The position numbers were made by a program, and so were the translations under genes. Shown in pieces: positions 7,143-14,397 of a DNA stretch of 49,158 bases. Position 1 is the stretch's first letter, and the number at the start of each line of letters is the position of its first letter. Location of the stretch: the NCBI RefSeq assembly GCF_015554145.1, contig NZ_JADNHZ010000023.1, positions 1 through 49,158 of the forward strand, read 5' to 3'. The notes beneath the pieces are model-generated. The model ran no database searches. It was not told the DNA's origin and saw only the letters and a program-made list of their open reading frames with translations. The DNA comes from Collinsella aerofaciens (lineage in GTDB: Bacteria; Actinomycetota; Coriobacteriia; Coriobacteriales; Coriobacteriaceae).

Positions 7143-8219
7143 ATGACGATCATCAACTTTATGCCTGCGCATAAGCAGGCCCCCGTCGCGCTCTGGCTCC
7201 TTAAGAAGGACGTGGCGGCCGCTGCGGAAAAAATTGCAGGGGCCGGTGCCCAGGCGGTTTTGGTACCGGCAGGCGATGAGGTCTCTGCCGCGCTCGCGGA
7301 TGCGCTGGGCGAGTCCTGCCGCGTGATCGAGTGCGACCCGAGCCTGGGCTTTGTCTATGCTAACGGTTCGGCCGCGGCCAAGATGCTCGACGGCGAAAAG
7401 CCTCTCCCATCTTGCTGCGAGGGCGATGGCGCCGACCGCTGCCTGAGCGGATCAGAGTTACTTGCCGCCGAAGGCAAGCGCTGGGTGTGGATTGACGGGG
7501 CCGAGGAGCCCGTTGAGGTCGACCGTGTCGTGAGTGCGGAATCCCTGGTTGCCGCGGCGGGCGCCGACGACGCTAAAGCGGTGGGGATTGGCTATCCCAG
7601 CGGTCTGCTGCTGAGGCCCGATGACACCTCAAAGATTGAGCTATGCAGCGACTACGTGCGCGTCTACACCGCCAAAAACTGCATGGCAAAGGCGCTTTTG
7701 GACATTTGCACGCTCTATCGTCACGAGAGCTGCGGACGCTGTGTCTTTGGCTACGAGGGCTCGCATCAGATTGCAACGATTCTTGCCGATATCTGCCGCA
7801 AGAAGGGCAAGCCGGGTGACTTGGCGCTCCTTCGCGACCTTTGCCCCGTGATGCAGGCGCAGTGCCTGTGCGAGCAGGGTCGCGTGCTGGCGCGCACGGT
7901 GCAGTCGTTCCTCGACCTGTTCGAGGGCGAGATTATGCAGCACACCACCAAGAAGGTCTGTGCCGCCGGGGAATGCCAGGCATTCTTGACCTTCCATATC
8001 CTCGCCTCCAAATGCCAGGCATGCAACAAGTGTGTCGATTCGGACGTTTGCGAGGAGGACGCGATTCTGGGAAGGCCGCGCTTTATCCATGTGATCGACC
8101 AAAAGGCCTGCAGCCAATGCGGTGCCTGCCTGGACATTTGCGACAACGGCGCGATCGTCACGGCTGGGGCCGTCAAGCCCAAGTGCCCGCCCAAACCCAT
8201 TCCCTTTAAGCGCAAATAA
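7143..8219 (+). CDS. Iron-sulfur protein resembling the C-terminal part of NuoF, with two 4Fe-4S ferredoxin sites
   Basis: The 358-residue product starts 17 bases after the NuoG/GltD-like gene behind AGGAAAGGAG and is surely co-transcribed. Residues 1-150 match nothing I recognise and lack the glycine-rich NADH/FMN site of NuoF. The middle holds a NuoF-type cluster segment, ESCGRCVFGYEG, where the usual CxxCxxC has Gly for the third Cys; a Cys-Leu-Cys follows later in MQAQCLCEQG. The C-terminus has two ferredoxin-like motifs (CQACNKCVDSDVC and CSQCGACLDIC). It is probably an electron-relay subunit working with the upstream fused oxidoreductase, with the FMN/NADH-binding function moved to that partner. 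Confidence 0.75.
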   Translation: MTIINFMPAHKQAPVALWLLKKDVAAAAEKIAGAGAQAVLVPAGDEVSAALADALGESCRVIECDPSLGFVYANGSAAAKMLDGEKPLPSCCEGDGADRCLSGSELLAAEGKRWVWIDGAEEPVEVDRVVSAESLVAAAGADDAKAVGIGYPSGLLLRPDDTSKIELCSDYVRVYTAKNCMAKALLDICTLYRHESCGRCVFGYEGSHQIATILADICRKKGKPGDLALLRDLCPVMQAQCLCEQGRVLARTVQSFLDLFEGEIMQHTTKKVCAAGECQAFLTFHILASKCQACNKCVDSDVCEEDAILGRPRFIHVIDQKACSQCGACLDICDNGAIVTAGAVKPKCPPKPIPFKRK

Positions 8220-8228
8220 GAGCGCCGA

Positions 8229-8271
8229 CCCCTTCCGTTTTGTCCCTTGTAGGCATGCGGGAGGGGCCTTT
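8229..8271 (+). terminator. Possible terminator after the NuoF-like gene
   Basis: ACCCCTTCCG and CGGGAGGGGC can pair imperfectly, followed by CTTTGTTT. Weak, but well placed ten bases after the stop codon. Confidence 0.4.
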
Positions 8272-8413
8272 GTTTATCTGCACGAGGTATTCCGCAAATA
8301 CCGAGCGGGCCTTGGTTGTCTGGACGGTGCGCATGTTTTGCGTCTGCCGTACGCTTTTTGCGAAGTACACACGGGCAGAATCCGTGTCCAAAATGCTCTG
8401 GAGAGGAGCGACC

Positions 8414-9406
8414 ATGTCGTTTAAAGTGATGGCGATTTGTGCCGGTAGGCACGGTGGTAACGGCGAGGCTTTGGCCAAAGAGGCCCTTTGCGCGGTGCGC
8501 GAGGCTGGCGGCGAGGTCGAGCTGATCAATTTGTTCGACTATAACATCTTGCCCTGCACCGGTTGCGAGGGCTGCACCATGCAGATGGGAAAGATGGGCG
8601 CCGGCCTGCAAAAGGAATATCACGGCTGCGTTCTTAAAAACAAAGACGATGTAGATGCGATTATTCGCGAACTGCAGACCTGCCAGGGCGTGATCTTCTC
8701 GGTTCCGACCTACGACCTTACGCCCAGCTCGGTGTACACCCGCTTTGCCCAGCGCTTCTTGGCATACGAGCTTTCGTTCTTGCTTGCCATCGGTGCCGTA
8801 AAGGAGAATCCGCATACCGTTGCCGGCCTCATCTCCGTCGGCGGCTCCATGCACGATTGGCAGTCCCTGGCACTGGAGAGCCTGCAGGCGACTATGTTTA
8901 CCATGTCGATGACTGTCGTCGATCGCTATATGGCGCAGCGCGACGGCCGCCCGGGCAATGCGTTTGTGTGGGGAGATGACGTGGAGTGGGGCGGACAGAT
9001 CGCCCGCGCCCACAAGATGGGCGAGAACATCGTCAAGGCCATTCGCACGCCTGTTGACGAGCGCTGCTGGCTGGGCGATCCGGATGACGGCGTGTGTCCC
9101 AACTGCCACAGCTCCCTGGTGTACCCCGGCGACAAGCATTGGGACGGTGTCGAGTTTCCGTGGGAGTGTGCGGTCTGTGGCGCAGGCGGCGATATCGTGA
9201 CCGACGAGCGCACCGGGCGTCCCAAGCTCAAGATTGCCGAGAACGGTCTGATCCGCGACCGCAATGACGACCATGCGCGCGCCGAGCACCTCAACGAGAT
9301 CAACAAGACCCGCGACGAGTTCTTCGCCCACATGGACGAAGTAAAGCCGCTCATGGAAAAGTACGCCAAGATGACGTTCCCCACGCTGGAGATTAAGCGC
9401 GACTAG
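8414..9406 (+). CDS. Iron-sulfur flavoprotein of the NADPH-dependent FMN reductase family with C-terminal zinc-ribbon or rubredoxin-like knuckles
   Basis: The 330-residue protein has a flavodoxin-like FMN domain (about 1-200). A compact cysteine cluster CTGCEGC with a later Cys (48, 51, 54, 72) is typical of iron-sulfur flavoproteins (Isf), which move electrons from ferredoxin to acceptors. Two CxxC pairs (Cys228/231 and Cys252/255) form an extra C-terminal knuckle like rubredoxin or a zinc ribbon. The frame is open further upstream, but the ATG at 8414 has a GAGAGGAG ribosome site and gives the expected N-terminal beta strand FKVMAICAG. A spacer of about 190 bases with a small GGTATT/AATACC hairpin (about 8287-8302) separates it from the previous genes. 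It is probably another reductase component of the same redox block. Confidence 0.8.
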   Translation: MSFKVMAICAGRHGGNGEALAKEALCAVREAGGEVELINLFDYNILPCTGCEGCTMQMGKMGAGLQKEYHGCVLKNKDDVDAIIRELQTCQGVIFSVPTYDLTPSSVYTRFAQRFLAYELSFLLAIGAVKENPHTVAGLISVGGSMHDWQSLALESLQATMFTMSMTVVDRYMAQRDGRPGNAFVWGDDVEWGGQIARAHKMGENIVKAIRTPVDERCWLGDPDDGVCPNCHSSLVYPGDKHWDGVEFPWECAVCGAGGDIVTDERTGRPKLKIAENGLIRDRNDDHARAEHLNEINKTRDEFFAHMDEVKPLMEKYAKMTFPTLEIKRD

Positions 9407-9428
9407 TTTTGCCCAAGCCCCGCCCGGC

Positions 9429-10742
9429 CTACTTGCGGCAGTGCAGGTCGGCGCTGGTGCGGGGCTTAATCCTCGGCTCAAGAAAGCCAAGGTAGATTAG
9501 GGTGCGAATCGAGAGGTGGAACAAAAAGAGGTCCTCTCCCGATGCCAAGTCGTTACCGGTGATTTCCTTTATGCGGTTAATGCGATAGAGCAGCGTGTTT
9601 TTGTGAAGCGACAAGATCGCGGCGGTGCGCACCGTGTTACAGCTGTGCTGCATAAAGGCAAAGAGCGTCTCGACCAGCTCGGAATCGTGCGACTGGTCAT
9701 GCTTCCAAAGTGCCCAGATTGCCGGATGGCAGTAGTTTATAAGGTTGATGTGGTCGTTGCAGATGTCGAGCATTTCCATGTAGGTGTATTCGCAATAGCG
9801 ATACACATGGGTGTCTTCGAGGATTTTGGTAAAGGTCGAGCCGTATCGAATAGCGGCGCGTGCCTGATTGAGGTGCGAACGCACATCGGTTGCCTGGGAA
9901 AACTCGTTGCTGATGCCAATGAACAAATTGTTCGTGGCAGCAACGCGGGCAAGGATCGCCTCATCGTTGGCGGGTAGCTGCGTGGAGGGCGGACGGCTTA
10001 CCAGCGCCACGAGCTCACCTTCGTACATGGTGATAAGGCTATGGTGCAGTAGCGGCTGCAATTGTCCTCGGATGCTCTCCGCCTCGCGCGCCTCGAGCTG
10101 GGAATCTTTTTTGAGCAGGCATACAACGTAGAGGGCGGGAAGCGGCGCAAAGCCGACGAGCTGCATTTTGCGTGTGCAGGTGATGGGGTTGGGGATTTCG
10201 TCGTCCAGGAGGCGCGAGAGAAAATATGGCCCCTGTTGCGGGCCGCCCAACGAAAGAAAGCCGCCTTTCTGCAGTTCTTGCGCGAGCAGTCGGACAAAGA
10301 ACTCAAAGACCTCGCGATCGCTATCGCCAAAGGCGTGATTGCGTTCGATCATCATCGCCCGGCCCAGACACGTGCCGTGCACCTTGATCGCATCGGTCAT
10401 GGTGTTGAGGCGGAACATGTCGTTATAGCGTGTAAGCGGGCCTGTCGAGCGGGCAATCTCCTCGTCTAAGCCGCATTTGATGATGTATCGCACGGCTTCG
10501 TCCTGCAGCATGTCACCTTCGGAGAGCTCGGCGCGGGTGATGGCTGCAAAGGGGGAGTCGTCGTCATCGTCGAGCTCAAAGCCGCCGCGGGCGGCATAGC
10601 GGTACACGGGATCGACGACGAGCACCGGGTTGTCCATAGCGGCAGAGGCCGTTTGCGTGAGGCTCTTGAGCCCCGCGTCGCTCAAGAGCGCCTCGAGCAG
10701 CGCTTGCTTTGCGGTAGACGTATCGGTGGTACTCGGTTGCAT
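9429..10742 (-). CDS. PucR/CdaR-type transcriptional regulator
   Basis: This 437-residue protein ends with the PucR-family helix-turn-helix: TAAILSLHKNTLLYRINRIK near residues 370-395. That motif is characteristic of PucR, CdaR and related activators of catabolic genes. The N-terminal part (residues 20-150) resembles a small-molecule sensory region, but no named domain is certain. The start follows AGAAGGG. The gene converges with the iron-sulfur flavoprotein gene and diverges from the old-yellow-enzyme gene at 11240, so it is well placed to control the flanking reductases, probably in response to a substrate. A GC-rich inverted repeat (AAGCCCCGC at 9415, GCGGGGCTT at 9459) spans its 3' end. 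Confidence 0.85.
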   Translation of the reverse strand: MQPSTTDTSTAKQALLEALLSDAGLKSLTQTASAAMDNPVLVVDPVYRYAARGGFELDDDDDSPFAAITRAELSEGDMLQDEAVRYIIKCGLDEEIARSTGPLTRYNDMFRLNTMTDAIKVHGTCLGRAMMIERNHAFGDSDREVFEFFVRLLAQELQKGGFLSLGGPQQGPYFLSRLLDDEIPNPITCTRKMQLVGFAPLPALYVVCLLKKDSQLEAREAESIRGQLQPLLHHSLITMYEGELVALVSRPPSTQLPANDEAILARVAATNNLFIGISNEFSQATDVRSHLNQARAAIRYGSTFTKILEDTHVYRYCEYTYMEMLDICNDHINLINYCHPAIWALWKHDQSHDSELVETLFAFMQHSCNTVRTAAILSLHKNTLLYRINRIKEITGNDLASGEDLFLFHLSIRTLIYLGFLEPRIKPRTSADLHCRK

Positions 10743-10881
10743 GGGTGTCCCTTCTGCCGCGTCTTCGCCGTAGTCGACGCGTGACCAAATTATTATTGCA
10801 GGCTGTGCAGTATTAGGTTGTTTAAAAAGGTGAGTGTGGCGGTCGTTTCCTCGAACGGGGTGGCGCTGTTGTTGGAGAATG

Positions 10882-11097
10882 TCTCGATCTGTAACAGGTG
10901 GGTCCGGTTTTGGTCTGTAGTTGTTACAGATTGAGATGTTTCGGCAGGACGGTCTTCGTTTGTCTAAATCTGTAACACGAGGGACGGTTTTTACTGAGTA
11001 ACTGTTACAGATCTAGATCTTTCGGCAGGCTAGATTGGTTTGTCTCAATCTGTAACAGTTGCTCGGCAAAATAGGGTCTTACTGTTACAGATCGAGA
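10882..11097. repeat. Tandem ~81-bp hairpin repeat array, locus 2 (three complete units)
   Basis: Left arms TCTNNATCTGTAACA lie at 10882, 10963 and 11043. Matching right arms TGTTACAGATNNAGA lie at 10922, 11003 and 11083. Even loop sequences resemble locus 1 (CGAGGGACGGTTTTTACTGA versus CGAGGGATGGATTTTGCCGA). The array fills the intergenic region between the PucR-type regulator and the OYE gene. Confidence 0.9.
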
Positions 11098-11157
11098 CAA
11101 ACCGACGGGCCGCCCCGCCCCATCCACCTGCCGCTACCTGCTATCTGCCGATTTCCG

Positions 11158-11187
11158 TTGCGTCACCGTGCTCCCATGCCATATCCT
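11158..11187 (+). promoter_or_regulatory. Possible promoter of the OYE-type reductase gene
   Basis: TTGCGT (11158-11163) and TATCCT (11182-11187) are 18 bases apart, about 50 bases before the start codon. A moderate match only. Confidence 0.35.
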
Positions 11188-11239
11188 CTAGATAACTACG
11201 CGGCAACATCGCCGCCGCGCCTACAAGAGAGGAATGTCC

Positions 11240-13270
11240 ATGACCGCACCTGCATCCAAGCTGCTCCAGCCCATTACGGTTGGCCCCCTTGAGCTCAAGA
11301 ACCGCATTATGTTCCCGCCGCTTACCACCGGCTACGAGGAGCGCGACGGTTCCATTGGCGAGCGCAGCCTGGCTTTTTACGAGCGCCTGGCCCGTGGCGG
11401 CGTGAGCTACATCGTCATCGGCGACGTCGCTCCCGTCATGACCGCGAGCCCCACGCCCAAGCTGGCGACCGACGCTCAGATTCCCACGTTTAAGGCGCTG
11501 GCCGACGCCGTCCACAAGCACGGCGCCAAGGTTGCGCTGCAGCTGTTCCACCCCGAGTACGACGTGCCCGGTGTCGGCCGCATGGTCATGGGTTCCATGA
11601 CCGCCGCCAAGGCCGCGCAGGAGGCCAAGGCCGCCGGCGACGAGGAGACCTTCGCCGCCAAGATGGCCGAGTCCAACGAGATCCGCAAGCAGGCCTACGC
11701 CAAGTTGCACCACGATATGCAGCACTTTGTGAACGAGGCGAGCGTAGAGCAGCTCACCCAGATCAAGGAGGCCATCGCCGCCTCGGCCGCCCGCGCGCAG
11801 CAGGCCGGCATCGACGCCATCGAGGTTCACGGCGACCGTCTGGTGGGTTCGCTGTGCTCGGCCATCCTCAACCAGCGCACCGACGAGTACGGTGGCTCGT
11901 TCGAGAACCGCGTTCGCTATGCGCTCGAGGTCGTCGCCGCCATTAAGGAAGCCGCGCCGCAGCTGATGGTGGAGTACAAGCTCCCCGTGATCATGGAGAA
12001 CCCCGACGGCACGCCGCGCGGCAAGGGTGGCCTGCAGCCCGACGAGGCCTGCGAGTTCGCCAAGCTGCTCGAGGGCGCGGGCATCGACATGATCCAGGTC
12101 GCGCAGGCCAACCACACCGGCAACATGGGCGACACCATTCCGCCCATGGGTGCCATGCCCTACAACTGGACGCTGCCGGTGGCCGAGCGCGTCAAGGCCC
12201 TGGTCTCCGTGCCGGTGGCCACCGTCGGCCGTGTTGTTTCGGTCGAGGCCGGCGAGAAGATTCTTGAGGACGGCGCGGCCGACATTATCGCCTATGGCCG
12301 CTCGCTCATGTGCGACCCCGACATTGCGCTGAAGGCCGCGACCGGCGAGCCCATCCGCGAGTGCCTCAACTGCAACAAGGGCTGCGTCGACGCGATTCAA
12401 AACCGCAAGTACATCTCGTGCGTGCTCAACGCCGAGAACGGCGACGAGGCGACCATCGCCATTAAGCCGGGCGAGGGCGACAAGAAGATCGCCGTGGTGG
12501 GCGGCGGTATTGCCGGCCTGGAGGCCGCACGCGTGGCGGCCAAGCGCGGCTACGACGTGACCGTCTATGAGGCGAGCGATCACTTGGGCGGCCAGATTGT
12601 GCTGGCGGCCGCGCCTCCGCGCAAGGATGAGATTATGCGCTCGGTCGAGTATTACGAGAAGATTCTGCCCGGCCTGGGCGTGAAGGTCGAGCTCAACCAT
12701 GCCGCTAGCCCCGCGGATCTCAACGCCGCCGACGCCGCGATTGTGGCCGTGGGCGCACACGACGTGGTCATTCCCGTATCCGGCGCCGATTCGGACAAGG
12801 TCGTCTCGAGCTGGGACGTGCTGGCCGGCAAGGTGGAGCTCAGCGGGCGCGTCGCCGTCATTGGCGGTGGCCTGGTGGGCACCGAGACTGCCGAGTACCT
12901 GCTGCAGCACGGCTGCGAGGTGGCGATCGTCGAGATGCTCGACAAGATTGCCGCGGGCGAGTCCGAGACCATTCTGCCGCTGATCATGAGCGACTTTGCC
13001 GAGCACGGCGTGGAGCAGCACGTTAAGACCCGCCTGACCGCCATTACCGACGAGGGCGTGGAGACTGTTCACACCACCGAGGACGGCGCAGAGGAGCCGG
13101 TGAAGATCGCTTGCGATTACGTGGTGATGGCCGTGGGCTCCAAGGCCAACGCGTTTGATCTGGACGGCGTGACGGTGCCCGTGACCTGCGTGGGCGACTG
13201 CTCGGGCGAGCGCACCGCCGACATTGCGAGCGCCATTCGCACGGCGTATCACGCGGCCAACGAGCTGTAG
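11240..13270 (+). CDS. NADH:flavin oxidoreductase, old yellow enzyme / 2,4-dienoyl-CoA reductase type
   Basis: The 676-residue protein has the three-part layout of 2,4-dienoyl-CoA reductase and the bile-acid enzymes BaiCD/BaiH. An FMN TIM barrel comes first (residues 1-360, starting LLQPITVGPLELKNRIMFPP). A 4Fe-4S site follows (CLNCNKGC, then Cys after 11 residues). The C-terminal NAD(P)/FAD region carries GGGIAGLEAARVAAKRG and IGGGLVGTETAEYL. Such enzymes reduce enoates, dienes or steroid ketones using NAD(P)H. Two in-frame ATGs are close together; the second (11240) is seven bases from AGAGAGG, the first only one, so I chose the second. The gene is divergent from the PucR-type regulator, a likely controller. 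The substrate is unknown. Confidence 0.9.
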   Translation: MTAPASKLLQPITVGPLELKNRIMFPPLTTGYEERDGSIGERSLAFYERLARGGVSYIVIGDVAPVMTASPTPKLATDAQIPTFKALADAVHKHGAKVALQLFHPEYDVPGVGRMVMGSMTAAKAAQEAKAAGDEETFAAKMAESNEIRKQAYAKLHHDMQHFVNEASVEQLTQIKEAIAASAARAQQAGIDAIEVHGDRLVGSLCSAILNQRTDEYGGSFENRVRYALEVVAAIKEAAPQLMVEYKLPVIMENPDGTPRGKGGLQPDEACEFAKLLEGAGIDMIQVAQANHTGNMGDTIPPMGAMPYNWTLPVAERVKALVSVPVATVGRVVSVEAGEKILEDGAADIIAYGRSLMCDPDIALKAATGEPIRECLNCNKGCVDAIQNRKYISCVLNAENGDEATIAIKPGEGDKKIAVVGGGIAGLEAARVAAKRGYDVTVYEASDHLGGQIVLAAAPPRKDEIMRSVEYYEKILPGLGVKVELNHAASPADLNAADAAIVAVGAHDVVIPVSGADSDKVVSSWDVLAGKVELSGRVAVIGGGLVGTETAEYLLQHGCEVAIVEMLDKIAAGESETILPLIMSDFAEHGVEQHVKTRLTAITDEGVETVHTTEDGAEEPVKIACDYVVMAVGSKANAFDLDGVTVPVTCVGDCSGERTADIASAIRTAYHAANEL

Positions 13271-13345
13271 TTGAACATCGCGGCCAGGCGGGGCGGTAGC
13301 ACGGATCCGCCTCGCCCGGCTGTGTCCCGTCGGGTGTCAACCGGT

Positions 13346-13382
13346 GCGGGGCCTGCAAGCGCAGCAGGCCCCGCCCTTTTTG
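13346..13382 (+). terminator. Rho-independent terminator of the OYE gene
   Basis: A perfect 11-bp stem, GCGGGGCCTGC with GCAGGCCCCGC, is followed by CCTTTTTG. Confidence 0.9.
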
Positions 13383-13384
13383 TT

Positions 13385-13657
13385 TTGCTCCGGTGGATGG
13401 CAATGCGCGGTAATCATGAGGAGTAAGGACGTCTACTGCCTTGCCGATTACTCAAAATTATTGGGGGAGGGGTTAATAATCATATCCGCTATAGCAAAGG
13501 ACATAAAGAGGTGTCAATTTTGTTGACAGGCGAATGACGATTGGCTGCGAGTCAGCTACCAGCGTAAATAATCGATAAAGAAATGTCGTAAATTGGTGCC
13601 AAATGCCCAGATAACGCCGCGTCTATTTTAATTAACTGCTTTGAGCAAACAGTAAAA
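13385..13657. other. AT-rich intergenic region before the HTH gene
   Basis: No gene is supported. The stretch is clearly more AT-rich than its surroundings and contains TTGACA (about 13523) without a good -10 partner. Weak reading frames lack ribosome sites. It is probably regulatory, or a scar of past insertion. Confidence 0.4.
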
Positions 13658-13666
13658 TGCTACTAT
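13658..13666 (+). promoter_or_regulatory. Extended -10 promoter of the HTH gene
   Basis: TGCTACTAT matches the TGn-TANNNT extended -10 form, about 45 bases before the GTG start. The -35 region is poor. Confidence 0.5.
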
Positions 13667-13710
13667 CTAACTTGCACGTAAGAAAGCAGATTAACGGTTA
13701 AGGCTAAGAA

Positions 13711-14115
13711 GTGGCAGGTATGTCGGAAGCAACTAGGACTCGCGCGCATGCGCCCGAGGTTAGGCAGCGCGCCGTCGAGATCCTCCAAGAGGGGGTCGGT
13801 CATCGCGCCCTCGCCGCGGAGCTTGGCATTCCCCAGGCCACGGCTCGTCAGTGGGCCCGCGCATATGCCGTGGGTGGTGCCGACGCCGTGCTCAACGCGG
13901 GCTCGCATCACCGCACGTATTCGTATGACGTCAAGCTCGCCGTGGTAAAGGATCGCCTGGAAAACGGCCTGACGGTTCGCGAGGCCATGATCAAGCACAA
14001 GATTCCCAGCGAGTCTTCGGTCAAGGCTTGGTGTCGTCAGTATCGCGAGAGCGGTGAATCTGCGCTGGTCGATAAGCCGCGCGGTCGCAAGCCGCGCGTT
14101 AAGCAGGCAGAGTAG
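13711..14115 (+). CDS. IS150-OrfA-like double helix-turn-helix protein, probably a domesticated transposase subunit
   Basis: The 134-residue protein has two successive helix-turn-helix units, RQRAVEILQEGVGHRALAAE with TARQWARAY, then VKDRLENGLTVREAMIKHK with SVKAWCRQY. This is the layout of InsJ/OrfA proteins of IS150-group elements. A basic tail (KPRGRKPRVKQ) ends the protein. No OrfB frame follows, no IS150-type terminal repeats are visible around it, and it has its own promoter and terminator, so it is not part of an intact insertion sequence. It may be a DNA-binding regulator. It sits 280 bases upstream of the hydrogenase operon in the same direction. The GTG start has AAGG upstream; ATG 13720 is an alternative. 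Confidence 0.7.
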   Translation: MAGMSEATRTRAHAPEVRQRAVEILQEGVGHRALAAELGIPQATARQWARAYAVGGADAVLNAGSHHRTYSYDVKLAVVKDRLENGLTVREAMIKHKIPSESSVKAWCRQYRESGESALVDKPRGRKPRVKQAE

Positions 14116-14123
14116 CAAGAGGG

Positions 14124-14146
14124 TGCGCCCACAGGGGCGCATTTTT
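14124..14146 (+). terminator. Rho-independent terminator of the HTH gene
   Basis: TGCGCCC and GGGCGCA form a short stem with a four-base loop, followed by TTTTT. Confidence 0.8.
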
Positions 14147-14397
14147 CTTGCTGCGCCAACTTTTCGGACCGCCGCGTGCCTATCGGGACATCCTTCAACG
14201 TGGCCAATAAACCGCGCACAGTGGCCCGCGCGCCCGTCGCTGCGATAGGGGGAGTGTCGCCTCTCTGCTCCAAGGCGGACGTGCCCTTACCCCGTACGCC
14301 TAAAACTCCCCAGTTTACCGAAAACCCGCCGCCGCTACTCCTCAACTGAGCTATAACGTTAAACAATTGCAGCGTTTTTGCATGGGGGAGTGATGGT

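Noticed and set aside
10882-11097. CRISPR-like array
   Set aside because: Units are hairpin arms at about 81-base period with conserved, not unique, spacers, and there are no cas genes.
11141-13252. 703-residue minus-strand open frame opposite the OYE gene
   Set aside because: The plus-strand product has complete FMN, Fe-S and FAD motifs; the minus frame has none.
13344-13526. 60-residue frame after the OYE gene
   Set aside because: It starts inside the terminator hairpin, has no ribosome site and no similarity that I recognise.
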